In this document: positions 55,206 to 64,000 of the stretch, in pieces | How positions within the stretch are numbered: the first letter of the stretch is position 1 | Layout of the letters: each line of letters begins with the position of its first letter | NCBI RefSeq assembly: GCF_900109195.1 | Contig: NZ_FNZG01000004.1 | Coordinates: forward strand, 124,001-188,000 | Direction of reading: 5' to 3' | DNA from: Pseudooceanicola nitratireducens | GTDB taxonomy: Bacteria; Pseudomonadota; Alphaproteobacteria; Rhodobacterales; Rhodobacteraceae | DNA: 64,000 nucleotides | Made by a program: the position numbers and the translations under genes | The notes under the pieces: generated by a model | The model's input: the letters and a program-made list of their open reading frames with translations, nothing else | Databases searched by the model: none | What the model was told of the DNA's origin: nothing

Positions 55206-56135
55206 TCAGGCCACACCGGCGGTGTCGCCCTCGGCCAGTTTCAGCGTGTCCGACAGGTCGATGATCAAGGCGGCCAGGGCTTCGAACCATTCCGCGCGGG
55301 GCGAGGTCGCGCGCCGCACAAGGCCGATGGTGCGATAGGGTTCCGGCGCGGCAAAGCGCATGACGGTCAGGTCCTGCGCTTCGGTCTTCAGGGCCATTTC
55401 CGGCAGCAGCGTCAGGCCGAACCCGGCCGAAACCAGCCTCGACAGGGTGGCCAGGGACGACGCCCCGGTGTTGATCTGCGCGTGGCCCCTGCCCCGTCCG
55501 CAGACCTCAAGCGCCTGATCGGTCAGGCAATGACCTTCATCCAGAAGCATCAGCTGGGCGCCGCCGATCTCCGTGGGCCGCAGGGTTTCCGCATCGACGC
55601 CAAGCGCCGCGATCCGCGCGGGGCTGCCCGCCAGCAGGAAGGCATCGTCGAACAGGCGCCGCTCGATCATCCCCTCGGCCCCGGAGGGCAGCGCCATGAT
55701 CGCCGCGTCGATGCGCCCGGCGGCCAGATCGGCCAGAAGCCGCGCGGTCTGGGCCTCGTGCACCTGCACGTCCAGCGCGATGTCGGCGGCGCGCAGCCGC
55801 GCCAGCAGACCGGGCAGAAGATAGGGCGCGACCGTCGGGATCACGCCAAGCGCCAGCCGCCCGGCCAGCCCGTCTTTCCAGCGCGCGGCTTCTTCCAGTT
55901 CGCGCATCTGGTCCAGTACCGCCTCGGCGTGTTTCAGGATCCGCCGTCCGAAGGGGGTCAGCACCACCGACCGGGCATGACGTTCCACCAGCGGCGCACC
56001 CAGCATGTCCTCAAGCCCCTTGATCTGCATCGACAGGGCGGGCTGCGACACACGTTCGGCCAACGCGGCGCGGCCGAAATTGCCGTGCTCGGCCAAGGCT
56101 TTGAAATAGGTCAGCTGGCGCAGGGTGATGTTCAT
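55206..56135 (-). CDS. oxyR: Hydrogen peroxide sensor regulator OxyR
   Basis: 309 aa LysR-type regulator. HTH is at residues 1-60 (LRQLTYFKALAEHGNFGRAALAERVSQPALS). The two redox cysteines C203 and C212, in LLDEGHCLTDQALEVCG, correspond to C199/C208 of E. coli OxyR, which form a disulfide on H2O2 exposure. Start at MNITLRQLTYFKAL; an upstream in-frame extension is not needed. It diverges from the VIT1 gene and precedes the cyd operon on the same strand. Confidence 0.95.
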   Translation of the reverse strand: MNITLRQLTYFKALAEHGNFGRAALAERVSQPALSMQIKGLEDMLGAPLVERHARSVVLTPFGRRILKHAEAVLDQMRELEEAARWKDGLAGRLALGVIPTVAPYLLPGLLARLRAADIALDVQVHEAQTARLLADLAAGRIDAAIMALPSGAEGMIERRLFDDAFLLAGSPARIAALGVDAETLRPTEIGGAQLMLLDEGHCLTDQALEVCGRGRGHAQINTGASSLATLSRLVSAGFGLTLLPEMALKTEAQDLTVMRFAAPEPYRTIGLVRRATSPRAEWFEALAALIIDLSDTLKLAEGDTAGVA

Positions 56136-56259
56136 TCCCCTAGCATAGGTCCGGATGACGCAGGCACAAGCGGGCGGAACGGGGTTGCACCCCGCCCGCG
56201 CGATGCGGCATGAGCGAAGAAGGGAGCAAGGGGCGCAACCGCCCGGCCTGGGGGCAGAG

Positions 56260-56991
56260 ATGAGATTCGACTGGACGCAGCACCGGCGCAACGCCCACGG
56301 GCTTGGCCGCATTCAGGAATTCCTGAAACAACTGGTCTATGGCGGCAATGACGGGATCGTCACCACCTTTGCCATCGTCGCGGGCTTTGCCGGGGCACAG
56401 GCGGAAGGCGTCGCGCAGATCGGCGGGCTGGCGGTCCTGGTCTTTGGCCTTGCGAACCTGTTTGCCGATGGCGTGTCCATGGGGCTTGGCGAATTCCTGT
56501 CGGGCCGGGCCGAACACGATCTGTATCACAAGCGCCGCAAGCTTGAGATCCAGGCGATCGCCGAAGACCCCGAGCAGGAGCGCGACGAGATGTTCACAAT
56601 CCTGTGCCAGCGCGGCCTGCCCCCGGGCGAAGCCGATGCCGTCACCGATATCTTCATGCGCCATCCCGACATGATGGCCGACCTGATGATGACCTATGAA
56701 TTCGGCATGCACGACCCGGCCGAGGATGATCCGGCGGTCAACGGGTTGTTCACCTTCGGCAGCTTCATCGTTTTCGGCTCGATCCCCCTGGTGCCCTATT
56801 TCGTGGCCGCGCCCTCGCCCCTGACGTTCTATGCCTCGGTCGGGGCCACGTTCACGGCGCTGGCGGGTCTGGGACTGTTGCGTTGGTATGCGACTCGTGA
56901 ACGTCTGGCCCGGGCCGTTGGTGAAACGGTGGTTCTGGGCGCGACCTGTGCGGCTGTGGCCTTTGCCGTCGGCTGGGTCGTCGGCGGCTAG
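56260..56991 (+). CDS. VIT1/CCC1 family transporter
   Basis: 243 aa. Family signatures are HGLGRIQEFLKQLVYGGNDGIVTTFAIVAG near the start and SMGLGEFLSGRAEHD, with 4-5 TM helices; the central cytosolic part contains acidic/Met-rich metal sites (MMADLMMTYEFGM). Members move Fe2+ or Mn2+ out of the cytosol in plants and yeast; a bacterial role in iron or manganese handling is inferred. The start is uncertain: upstream Met codons (56203, 56155) would add a non-conserved-looking leader. It diverges from oxyR. Confidence 0.9.
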   Translation: MRFDWTQHRRNAHGLGRIQEFLKQLVYGGNDGIVTTFAIVAGFAGAQAEGVAQIGGLAVLVFGLANLFADGVSMGLGEFLSGRAEHDLYHKRRKLEIQAIAEDPEQERDEMFTILCQRGLPPGEADAVTDIFMRHPDMMADLMMTYEFGMHDPAEDDPAVNGLFTFGSFIVFGSIPLVPYFVAAPSPLTFYASVGATFTALAGLGLLRWYATRERLARAVGETVVLGATCAAVAFAVGWVVGG

Positions 56992-57048
56992 GTCGGTCTT
57001 GGGGCGCGTGGGACGGCAGCCATCCATCCCGGCCCTGTTGGTGGCGGG

Positions 57049-58131
57049 CTAACCGATCAGCCCGCCCTTGTCGCCAAGGCTGTCGTAATGCTGGCGCAGT
57101 CTTTGCAGGGCAATGCGCAGCACGATCTTGCCCGAGCGCGCGGACCAGCCGAGTTTCTTCTCGGCCGTTTCAAGCCCCTGAAGCCTGCAGCAGCATTCCA
57201 GCACCACATCGCCCAGGCCGGGACCAAGATCCCGCAGGGCAGCGGTGACCCGGGCACGGGCGGCAGCTGCCCCGCGCAGGGGGGTATCGCCCGCAGGCCC
57301 GCCACGCACGCCCCCGGTCAGGAAGTCATCCCAGTTGGTGGTCACCCGAGGCTCCATCTGGGCGAGTTCGAAATCCACCTGGATGCGTTCGGCGGCGCGG
57401 ATCAACGGCTGGGTCAGAAAGGGCTGGCCCTTGGCATCGCGGCGCCGTGCAAGGCACAGCACCGGGGTTTCCGCATGATTGAACCGTGCGCGGGGTGCGT
57501 CGTCACGCTCGCGCGGATCGGCCCCCGAGAACCCCGCAGGCCGTTCGGCAAAGCCGCTGGCGCGGTTTTCGGCCCGGGCGGTCAGATCGCCCAGCATGGT
57601 GCGCCCGAGTGTGGTGATGCGATAGCGGCTAAGCCGTCCGGGCTGGATGCAGGAAATCCAGCGGTTCAGCGCCAGCGCCTGGGCTACGCGCCTGTCGACG
57701 ATGCCCAGCCTGTGGGTTTCGCCATCCGCACCATTGCGGACGATGACGGCTTTGTCCATTTCCGTGGCCACCGCCAGCACCGCACCGACCTGGGCCAGAC
57801 GGCGCAGGGCGGGCACGGCCTCTTTCTCCAGGGTCGGCACGGGGCCATCGCTGTCATCGGCGCGGAACCCCGGCAGATCGGCCGGGGGGCTGTCGGGTTG
57901 GGGCCTGACAGTATGGGCCCCCAGCCAGCGCAGCGCTTCGTCATACAGCACGTCTTCGCGCGCCTCTTCGACCTGCCGGATCTGCCGCAGCACTGTCGAG
58001 GCATGACAGCCGACGGCGCGCGCAAGACTTCGGATCGTCGTGCCGCCTTCGGTATGCGCAATATAGCGCCTGACCTGATCCGGAACCCAATCCGGCCAGG
58101 TATCACTCCAGTTCTGAACATGATGGGACAT
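57049..58131 (-). CDS. HTH protein with DUF6456 domain
   Basis: 360 aa. The N-terminal region (about 20-75) is a helix-turn-helix (TIRSLARAVGCHASTVLRQIR). A middle region of winged-helix type follows (about residues 155-185), and the C-terminal roughly 130 residues carry the DUF6456 pattern: RIQVDFELAQMEPRVTTNWDDFL and VVLECCCRLQGLETAEKKLGWSARSGKIVLRIALQRL. It looks like a DNA-binding regulator; targets are unknown. GGAAG precedes the ATG at 58131. Divergent from DUF6477, which is a typical Rhodobacterales neighbour. Confidence 0.8.
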   Translation of the reverse strand: MSHHVQNWSDTWPDWVPDQVRRYIAHTEGGTTIRSLARAVGCHASTVLRQIRQVEEAREDVLYDEALRWLGAHTVRPQPDSPPADLPGFRADDSDGPVPTLEKEAVPALRRLAQVGAVLAVATEMDKAVIVRNGADGETHRLGIVDRRVAQALALNRWISCIQPGRLSRYRITTLGRTMLGDLTARAENRASGFAERPAGFSGADPRERDDAPRARFNHAETPVLCLARRRDAKGQPFLTQPLIRAAERIQVDFELAQMEPRVTTNWDDFLTGGVRGGPAGDTPLRGAAAARARVTAALRDLGPGLGDVVLECCCRLQGLETAEKKLGWSARSGKIVLRIALQRLRQHYDSLGDKGGLIG

Positions 58132-58369
58132 GGTAACACTTCCTTCCAATTCACCCGTTCTTCCTGAAAAACAGGAAGAAATTTCTCCCAGACCACGCCG
58201 GAGTCTGACGCGTTAATGGTTGCTGATTGATTAACAGTTAACCTTGACGCGGAAGCTTGTTTCGAAATCGTAAATGGAAACTGGAGGCAGAGTTCTCTGC
58301 ATAGGCGTGCTCCGCAACACAACCAAGGGCTGTGCGACACTGGTCGGATCTTGAAAAAAGGAGATCCCG

Positions 58370-58651
58370 ATGCAGGACCTGACGACCCGGCTTGCCCGCC
58401 TGACCCGCCCCCGGATCCTGACCTGCGCCGCGCAGGTCGGGGCCGACAGCTATGACCGCCGCCGCGACCTGATCCGGCTGATCGGCCACCTGCCCCGTAG
58501 CGGTCCGGCCATGATCCAACTGTTCGAACTTGAAGACATGTTGAACGCGGCGCGCACGGATGGCACCGGAACCTATCGCCCACCCGATCATCTAAGCGTG
58601 CTGATCGCCCTGATCGCAGAAGCCCGCCTGTTGGGTGAGCAGACGGGCTGA
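58370..58651 (+). CDS. DUF6477 small protein
   Basis: 93 aa, with a strong AAGGAGA 6 nt before the ATG. All-helical, with the family pattern RLARLTRPRILTCAA and DRRRDLIRLI. No signal peptide. Function unknown. It diverges from the HTH/DUF6456 gene and converges on the MttB-type gene; its end overlaps a terminator stem. Confidence 0.8.
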   Translation: MQDLTTRLARLTRPRILTCAAQVGADSYDRRRDLIRLIGHLPRSGPAMIQLFELEDMLNAARTDGTGTYRPPDHLSVLIALIAEARLLGEQTG

Positions 58652-58659
58652 GGTTTTTT
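58621..58659 (+). terminator. Rho-independent terminator overlapping the DUF6477 stop
   Basis: AGCCCG-C-CTG pairs with CAG-A-CGGGCT across a 9-nt loop, then GAGG and TTTTTT. The left arm is coding. Confidence 0.6.
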
Positions 58660-58741
58660 GATCGTCATGCAGTGTGGTCCAGGCGGTTCCGGGGCAGCGC
58701 CCCGAGCCTGTCCCCGACCTGATCCCCGACTACATGCCGGG

Positions 58742-60286
58742 TCACATAAAGGCGTCTTCCATCGAGGCCTTGCGCTGCGCCACGTAGGCCGCCAGCGCCT
58801 CGGCCTTGGCCGGGTCCATCGCGGGGGCCTGGTACCGCTCCAACAGCTTGGCAACGCGGTCGCTGGCCAGGGCCTGGGTGTCGCGGGCACCTTCCTCGTC
58901 CCAGGTCTCGAAGGGTTTGTAGTCCAGCAGCTCGGACCGCCAGAAGGCGCTTTTATAATTGGCCTGAGTATGCGAGCAGCCCAGGAAGTGACCGCCCGGC
59001 CCGACCTCGCGCAGGGCGTCCATGGCCTGGGCGTTTTCGTCGTTGGCCACGCCCGCCGCCATCTTGTGCAGCGCGCCCAGCTGATCGGCGTCCATGACGA
59101 ATTTCTCGAACGAGGACACCAGCCCGCCTTCGAGCCAGCCACAGGCGTGCAGCATGAAGTTCACACCGCCCATCAGTGCCGCGTTCAGCGTGTTCGCGGT
59201 TTCATAGGCGGCCTGGGCGTCGGGCAGTTTCGATCCGCAGAGCGACCCGCCGGACCGGAACGGCAGGTTCATCCGCCGCGCCAGCTGACCGGCCCCATAG
59301 AGGATCTGCGAGGCCTCGGGCGTGCCGAAGGTCGGCGCGCCGGAATTCATGTCGATCGAGGTCACGAAGGCCCCGAAGATCACCGGGGCACCGGGGCGCA
59401 CCAGCTGAGAATAGGCGATGCCGGCCAGGACCTCGGCCAGGACCTGGGTCAGCGTGCCCACGACCGACACCGGAGCCATGGCACCGCCGACGATGAAGGG
59501 GCTGATGATGCAGGCCTGGTTGTTGGCGGCATAAACCTCGAGCGCGCCCATCATCACGTCGTCGAAGGTCAGCGGCGAGTTGATGTTGATGAGCGAGGTC
59601 ATAACCGTGTTCTGCTGGACAAAGTCCTCACCAAAGAGGATGCCGCACATGTCGACGCAATCCTGCGCCCGGCTGGGTTCGGTGACCGAGCCCATGAAGG
59701 GTTTGTCGGTCAGCGTCATATGGGCCAGCAGCATGTCGAAGTGGCGCTTGTTCACGGGGATGTCCGTGGGTTCGCAGACCGTGCCGCCGGAATGCTGCAG
59801 CCATTTCGACATATGGCCCAGTTTCACGAACTTGCGGAAATCCTCCATCGTGGCATAGCGGCGACCACCGTCGACGTCGCGCACGAAGGGGGGGCCGTAG
59901 ACCGGCGCAAGGACCAGGCCCTTGCCGCCGATTTCGACGTTCTTTTCCGGATTGCGGGCGTGCTGGATGAAGCTGGAGGGCGCGGTCGCACAGAGTTTCC
60001 GTGCCAGGCCACGCGGAATATGCACGCGTTCGCCCTGCACATCGGCCCCGGCCTCTTTCCACCGGGCCAGCGCGCCGGGGTTGTTGACAAAGTTCACGCC
60101 AATCTCTTCCAGCACCGTTTCGGCGTTGGCCTCGATGATCGACAGGGTTTCATCGTCCAGAAGGTCGAGATTGGGGATCTTGCGCTGGATCGTCGGCGCG
60201 GTGCCGAAATCGCCTGCCGTGCGTTCGGCCCGTCTGGCCGCGCCCCCGCCCGAACGTCCCCGTCTGCCGCGTGCGCTGTCACTCAT
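58742..60286 (-). CDS. MttB family (trimethylamine methyltransferase-like, non-pyrrolysine)
   Basis: 514 aa TIM-barrel methyltransferase of the COG5598 superfamily. It lacks the in-frame TAG (pyrrolysine) of true archaeal MttB, and so belongs with the non-Pyl group that includes glycine betaine or proline betaine demethylases (MtgB/MtpB-like). The N-terminus is a low-complexity Arg/Gly/Ser leader. Such enzymes give a methyl to a corrinoid protein; the candidate partner is the gene at 14.5 kb. The substrate is not deducible. Confidence 0.9.
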   Translation of the reverse strand: MSDSARGRRGRSGGGAARRAERTAGDFGTAPTIQRKIPNLDLLDDETLSIIEANAETVLEEIGVNFVNNPGALARWKEAGADVQGERVHIPRGLARKLCATAPSSFIQHARNPEKNVEIGGKGLVLAPVYGPPFVRDVDGGRRYATMEDFRKFVKLGHMSKWLQHSGGTVCEPTDIPVNKRHFDMLLAHMTLTDKPFMGSVTEPSRAQDCVDMCGILFGEDFVQQNTVMTSLININSPLTFDDVMMGALEVYAANNQACIISPFIVGGAMAPVSVVGTLTQVLAEVLAGIAYSQLVRPGAPVIFGAFVTSIDMNSGAPTFGTPEASQILYGAGQLARRMNLPFRSGGSLCGSKLPDAQAAYETANTLNAALMGGVNFMLHACGWLEGGLVSSFEKFVMDADQLGALHKMAAGVANDENAQAMDALREVGPGGHFLGCSHTQANYKSAFWRSELLDYKPFETWDEEGARDTQALASDRVAKLLERYQAPAMDPAKAEALAAYVAQRKASMEDAFM

Positions 60287-60811
60287 GTCTGATCCCCGTT
60301 AGTCCTGCGGAAATGGCGTTGTGAGATCTGTCATACAGAGCGACCGGGGCGAAACAGTCGCGGATTACGTCATTCGCGTTGTAAAAACGACATTGGGTGA
60401 CATGGGGGATCCGCTGCGGGCGTCGAGTCCCGTGGTAGCCGGGCAAAGGGGGCTGTCTGCCCCCTTCCGCGTCAAAGCCCAAATGGGCTTTGCCACGACC
60501 CCCGAGGATATTTGAGAAAACCAAAGAGATGTTAGGGGCGCGTTAACCTTAATGCGGGATGAAGGGGGCGCGGTACAGGCGGGGACGCCGATGACCGCAA
60601 AGCCGAAGAGGTCCCCCGCGGTTTGCGGATATGCGCCGCAGGGCGCGGGGGGCACATCTTTCCCCGAGACGGCTTTGGGCAAGCATCCCGGCGGCGCGAC
60701 CTGGAGTGGACAGGGTTCGATCCGGACAGCGCCGCCATCTTTGCGCGGCCGAGGCGTGGTGTCGCGCGAATTGATCTTGCGCCAGAGGGGCCCGCCGACT
60801 AGAGCAACGGC
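60287..60811. other. 525-nt spacer before guaA; repeats but no credible gene
   Basis: The spacer holds two adjacent hairpins and a CCCCCGAGGATATTT motif (60446-60527) of a kind I recall as dispersed in Rhodobacterales intergenic DNA. A TTAACCTTAA stretch lies at about 60543-60552. The remaining 250 nt before guaA are GC-rich with no ribosome site or conserved frame; a transcribed leader region of guaA is possible. A long antisense frame running through guaA is not a gene. Confidence 0.6.
60446..60527. repeat. Intergenic repeat: two hairpins plus a CCCCCGAGGATATTT motif
   Basis: AAGGGGGC/GCCCCCTT (60446-60466, 5-nt loop) is followed by CAAAGCCC/GGGCTTTG (60473-60492, AAAT loop), then CCCCCGAGGATATTTGAG and an A-rich end (60499-60527). 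A related but inverted motif occurs at 62914-62941, also beside a GC hairpin. Confidence 0.65.
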
Positions 60812-62377
60812 ATGACCGAGACCTCTCATGACCGCCTTCTGATCATCGACTTCGGCAGCCAAGTGACGCAGCTGATTGCGCGCCGCCTGCGAGAGCTGAA
60901 TGTCTATTGTGAAATCCACCCCTACCAGAACGTGACCGGAGCCTTCCTGAAGGATTTCGCGCCCAAGGCCGTGATCTTTTCCGGCGGGCCGGATTCGGTG
61001 ATGCGCGAGGGTTCGCCCCGCCCGCCGAGCGAGGTTTACGATCTGGGCGTGCCGATCCTGGGCATCTGCTATGGCCAGCAGGTCATGATGCACGACCTGG
61101 GCGGCCGCGTCGAAGCGGGTGAACACGCCACGGCCGAATTCGGCCGCGCCTATGTCACCCCGACCGACGGCAGCGATCCACTGCTGGCTGGCTGGTTCCT
61201 TGAGGCCCGCGAACAGGTCTGGATGAGCCACGGTGACCACGTGGCCGAGATCGCGCCCGGCTTCGAAGTCCTGGGCACCTCGCCCGGCGCACCATTTGCG
61301 ATGACCGCCGATCCCGCGCGCCGTTTCTATGCCGTGCAGTTCCACCCGGAGGTGCATCACACGCCGAATGGCAAGACGCTGTACGAGAACTTCGTGCGCA
61401 TGGCCGGGTTCGAGGGCGACTGGACCATGGCCGCCTACCGCGAGGAAATGGTTCAGAAGATCCGCGACCAGGTCGGCGACGCCAAGGTGATCTGCGCGCT
61501 GTCCGGCGGCGTTGACAGTTCTGTTGCCGCGGCTCTGATCCACGAGGCGATCGGCGAGAATCTGACCTGTGTCTTTGTCGATCACGGGCTTCTGCGTCTG
61601 GACGAAGGCAAGGAAGTCGTGGGCATGTTCCGCGACCACATGAACCTGTCGGTGATCCACGCCGAGGAACAAGAGCTGTTCCTGGGCGAACTCGACGGCG
61701 TCTCGGACCCCGAGACCAAGCGCAAGATCATCGGCCGGCTCTTCATCGACGTCTTCCAGAAATATGCCGACCAGATCGAAGGGGCCTCTTTCCTGGCGCA
61801 GGGCACGCTGTATCCGGATGTGATCGAATCCGTCAGCTTCTCGGGCGGGCCCTCGGTCACCATCAAGTCGCACCACAACGTCGGCGGCTTGCCGGAAAAA
61901 ATGGGCCTGAAACTGGTGGAACCGCTGCGCGAGCTCTTCAAGGACGAGGTCCGCGCCCTGGGTCGGGAACTTGGCCTGCCCGACAGCTTCATCGGCCGCC
62001 ACCCCTTCCCCGGACCGGGCCTGGCGATCCGCTGCCCCGGAGAGATCACCCGCGAAAAGCTGGAGATCCTTCGCAAGGCGGATGCGGTCTATATCGACCA
62101 GATCCGCAAGCACGGGCTCTATGACGAGATCTGGCAGGCCTTTGTCGCCATCCTTCCCGTCCGCACCGTGGGCGTGATGGGCGATGGCCGCACCTATGAT
62201 TACGCCTGTGCCCTGCGCGCGGTGACCTCGGTCGACGGGATGACCGCGGATTACTATCCCTTCACCCACGAATTCCTTGGCGAGACCGCGACGCGGATCA
62301 TCAACGAGGTCAAGGGCATCAACCGCGTCACCTATGACATCACCTCGAAGCCTCCCGGAACCATCGAGTGGGAGTGA
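60812..62377 (+). CDS. guaA: GMP synthase (glutamine-hydrolysing)
   Basis: 521 aa. Class I glutaminase domain (residues 1 to about 205) with nucleophile in GICYGQQ and catalytic His/Glu in FHPEVHHT. The ATP-pyrophosphatase domain has PP-loop [16 protein letters not shown], and the C-terminal dimerisation domain ends in PPGTIEWE. It converts XMP to GMP. It is followed 80 nt later by the Fur/Mur gene with a strong hairpin between them. Confidence 0.98.
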   Translation: MTETSHDRLLIIDFGSQVTQLIARRLRELNVYCEIHPYQNVTGAFLKDFAPKAVIFSGGPDSVMREGSPRPPSEVYDLGVPILGICYGQQVMMHDLGGRVEAGEHATAEFGRAYVTPTDGSDPLLAGWFLEAREQVWMSHGDHVAEIAPGFEVLGTSPGAPFAMTADPARRFYAVQFHPEVHHTPNGKTLYENFVRMAGFEGDWTMAAYREEMVQKIRDQVGDAKVICALSGGVDSSVAAALIHEAIGENLTCVFVDHGLLRLDEGKEVVGMFRDHMNLSVIHAEEQELFLGELDGVSDPETKRKIIGRLFIDVFQKYADQIEGASFLAQGTLYPDVIESVSFSGGPSVTIKSHHNVGGLPEKMGLKLVEPLRELFKDEVRALGRELGLPDSFIGRHPFPGPGLAIRCPGEITREKLEILRKADAVYIDQIRKHGLYDEIWQAFVAILPVRTVGVMGDGRTYDYACALRAVTSVDGMTADYYPFTHEFLGETATRIINEVKGINRVTYDITSKPPGTIEWE

Positions 62378-62396
62378 TCAGCCCCTTGCGATAGGC

Positions 62397-62426
62397 TGTT
62401 GGCTCTGCCATTCAGGCAGGCCAACA
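62397..62426 (+). other. Strong hairpin between guaA and the fur-family gene
   Basis: TGTTGGC-t-CTGCC pairs with GGCAG-GCCAACA (12 bp, one bulged T, 5-nt loop). No T-run follows, so it is either a Rho-type terminator region or an operator or RNA structure upstream of the regulator gene. Confidence 0.65.
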
Positions 62427-62457
62427 TGACCTGACCCCGATCAAAGGCCCGCGTCTC

Positions 62458-62886
62458 ATGGCAAAACGCGACAGCATCCTCTCCCGGTGTGAAACCAAGG
62501 GCCTGCGCATGACGGCGCAGCGCAAGGTGATTGCCTCGGTGCTCGACATGTCCGGCGACCACCCGGATGTCGAGGAGTTGCACCACCGCGCCGCCGCCCG
62601 CGACGCCGGCATCTCTCTCGCCACGGTCTATCGTACCGTGAAAACGCTGGAAGAGGCCGGGATCCTGGAAAAGGTCGATTTCGGCGATGGCCGCGCTCGC
62701 TACGAAGACGCCGAACGTGACCACCACGACCACCTGATCGACATGGAAAGCGGCCGCGTCATCGAATTTGTCGACGAGGAAATCGAGGCGCTTCAGGAAA
62801 AGATCGCGGCCAAGCTGGGCTACCGCTTGCTCGGCCACCGCCTGGAACTCTATGGCACACCCTTGAAGAAGGACGCGCAGGACTGA
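62458..62886 (+). CDS. fur: Fur/Mur family metal-dependent repressor
   Basis: 142 aa. Winged helix (GLRMTAQRKVIASVL, ISLATVYRTVKTLEEAG) followed by the metal core with HHDHLID (89-95). The C-terminal Cys-x2-Cys structural zinc site of E. coli Fur is missing: after the HHDHLID there is no CxxC. This pattern is typical of alphaproteobacterial Fur/Mur proteins, which often sense manganese. It may be Irr/Mur rather than iron-Fur; sequence alone leans to Mur/Fur. Confidence 0.9.
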   Translation: MAKRDSILSRCETKGLRMTAQRKVIASVLDMSGDHPDVEELHHRAAARDAGISLATVYRTVKTLEEAGILEKVDFGDGRARYEDAERDHHDHLIDMESGRVIEFVDEEIEALQEKIAAKLGYRLLGHRLELYGTPLKKDAQD

Positions 62887-62913
62887 CCGCCCTCGCGCAT
62901 CCGCTCCCCCGAT

Positions 62914-62983
62914 CATCTTGCCGGAAATACTCTGGGGGGTGAATTGAGCGGCACGCTCAAGAGGGGGGCAAGGCCCCCCTTCC
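62914..62983. repeat. Intergenic repeat with CCCCCAGAGTATTTCC (inverted) and GC hairpin
   Basis: On the plus strand GGAAATACTCTGGGGGG (about 62924-62940) is the reverse form of CCCCCAGAGTATTTCC. GAGCG-GCAC-GCTC (about 62947-62959) and GGGGGGCAAGGCCCCCC (62965-62981) follow. Compare with 60446-60527. It lies in the 278-nt fur-eno spacer. Confidence 0.55.
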
Positions 62984-63005
62984 CCCGCCCGCCGCAGGCG
63001 CATAG

Positions 63006-64000
<995 letters not shown>

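Noticed and set aside
58132-58369. CtrA-type binding sites (TTAA-N7-TTAA) in several spacers, for example here and near 9719, 47470 and 60543
   Set aside because: TTAACC half-sites occur, but no full consensus with correct spacing was found; AT-rich words are expected by chance.
58742-60286. Pyrrolysine (in-frame TAG) in the MttB-like gene
   Set aside because: The reading frame is continuous to its stop with no internal TAG.
60365-62269. Minus-strand frame of 634 codons through guaA
   Set aside because: Shadow of guaA; Ala/Gly/Arg-rich translation without a recognisable domain.

Overview
The window looks like a chromosomal segment of a marine-type alphaproteobacterium of the order Rhodobacterales (Roseobacter/Rhodobacteraceae). 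The reasons are the high GC content, the nifR3(dusB)-ntrB-ntrC-ntrY-ntrX-trkA-trkH-hfq-hflX gene order, family-typical proteins (PAS_5, DUF6456, DUF6477, DUF1638, a PA0069-type radical SAM protein), class II DAHP synthase, fused IspDF, and NtrC/NtrX proteins without a normal sigma-54 contact loop. Nearly all the DNA is core housekeeping content. I saw no transposase, phage, CRISPR array or rRNA.

Layout. 0-7 kb: phosphate regulon on the minus strand (phoR, pstS, pstC, pstA, pstB, phoU, start of phoB) with a three-half-site Pho box before pstS. 7-13 kb: DUF1330-like protein, gamma-carbonic anhydrase, gmk, yicC, a PAS_5 protein, class II DAHP synthase and a GlxA-type AraC regulator. 13-17.6 kb: radical SAM protein, corrinoid protein plus DUF1638 protein, Cys-cluster protein, sufE and a lipoprotein. 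17.7-27 kb: rnd, purN-purM, a CAT-anticodon tRNA (probably Ile2), an exonuclease-ATP ligase pair, an orphan EnvZ-like kinase, an MBL hydrolase, tRNA-Asn and a beta-hydroxyacid dehydrogenase. 27-31 kb: penicillin-acylase-family protein, hflX and hfq. 31-42 kb: trkH-trkA, then ntrX, ntrY, ntrC, ntrB and dusB. 42-45.7 kb: ispDF, pgpA, cinA (PncC) and amtB. 45.8-47.4 kb: two adjacent, mutually related proteins of unrecognised family. 47.4-52.2 kb: ratA, hpt, cytochrome c', diheme cytochrome c, lipA and peroxiredoxin. 52.1-52.5 kb: an intergenic region rich in inverted repeats. 52.5-57 kb: cyanide-insensitive-type bd oxidase (cydA, cydB, DUF2474 subunit), oxyR and a VIT1/CCC1 transporter. 57-60.3 kb: HTH/DUF6456 protein, DUF6477 protein and an MttB-family methyltransferase. 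60.3-64 kb: repeat-bearing spacer, guaA, a Fur/Mur regulator and the start of eno.

How the genes work together. Two nutrient circuits dominate. The Pho circuit covers sensing, ABC uptake and feedback by PhoU. The Ntr circuit has two two-component pairs co-transcribed with tRNA-dihydrouridine synthase, with potassium uptake and hfq/hflX downstream and an ammonium channel nearby. The corrinoid protein at 14.5 kb and the MttB-type methyltransferase at 58.7 kb could be partners in one-carbon demethylation of a methylamine or betaine although they are 43 kb apart. CIO oxidase, OxyR, VIT1, peroxiredoxin, cytochrome c' and Fur/Mur form a loose respiration, oxidative-stress and iron theme.

I found no obviously new multi-gene system. 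The best leads are the paralogous protein pair at 45.9-47.3 kb, the hairpin/palindrome element at 52.33-52.41 kb, intergenic repeats that may be dispersed (60.45-60.53 and 62.9 kb), the DUF1638/corrinoid/MttB link, and a LacI-like palindrome before eno.
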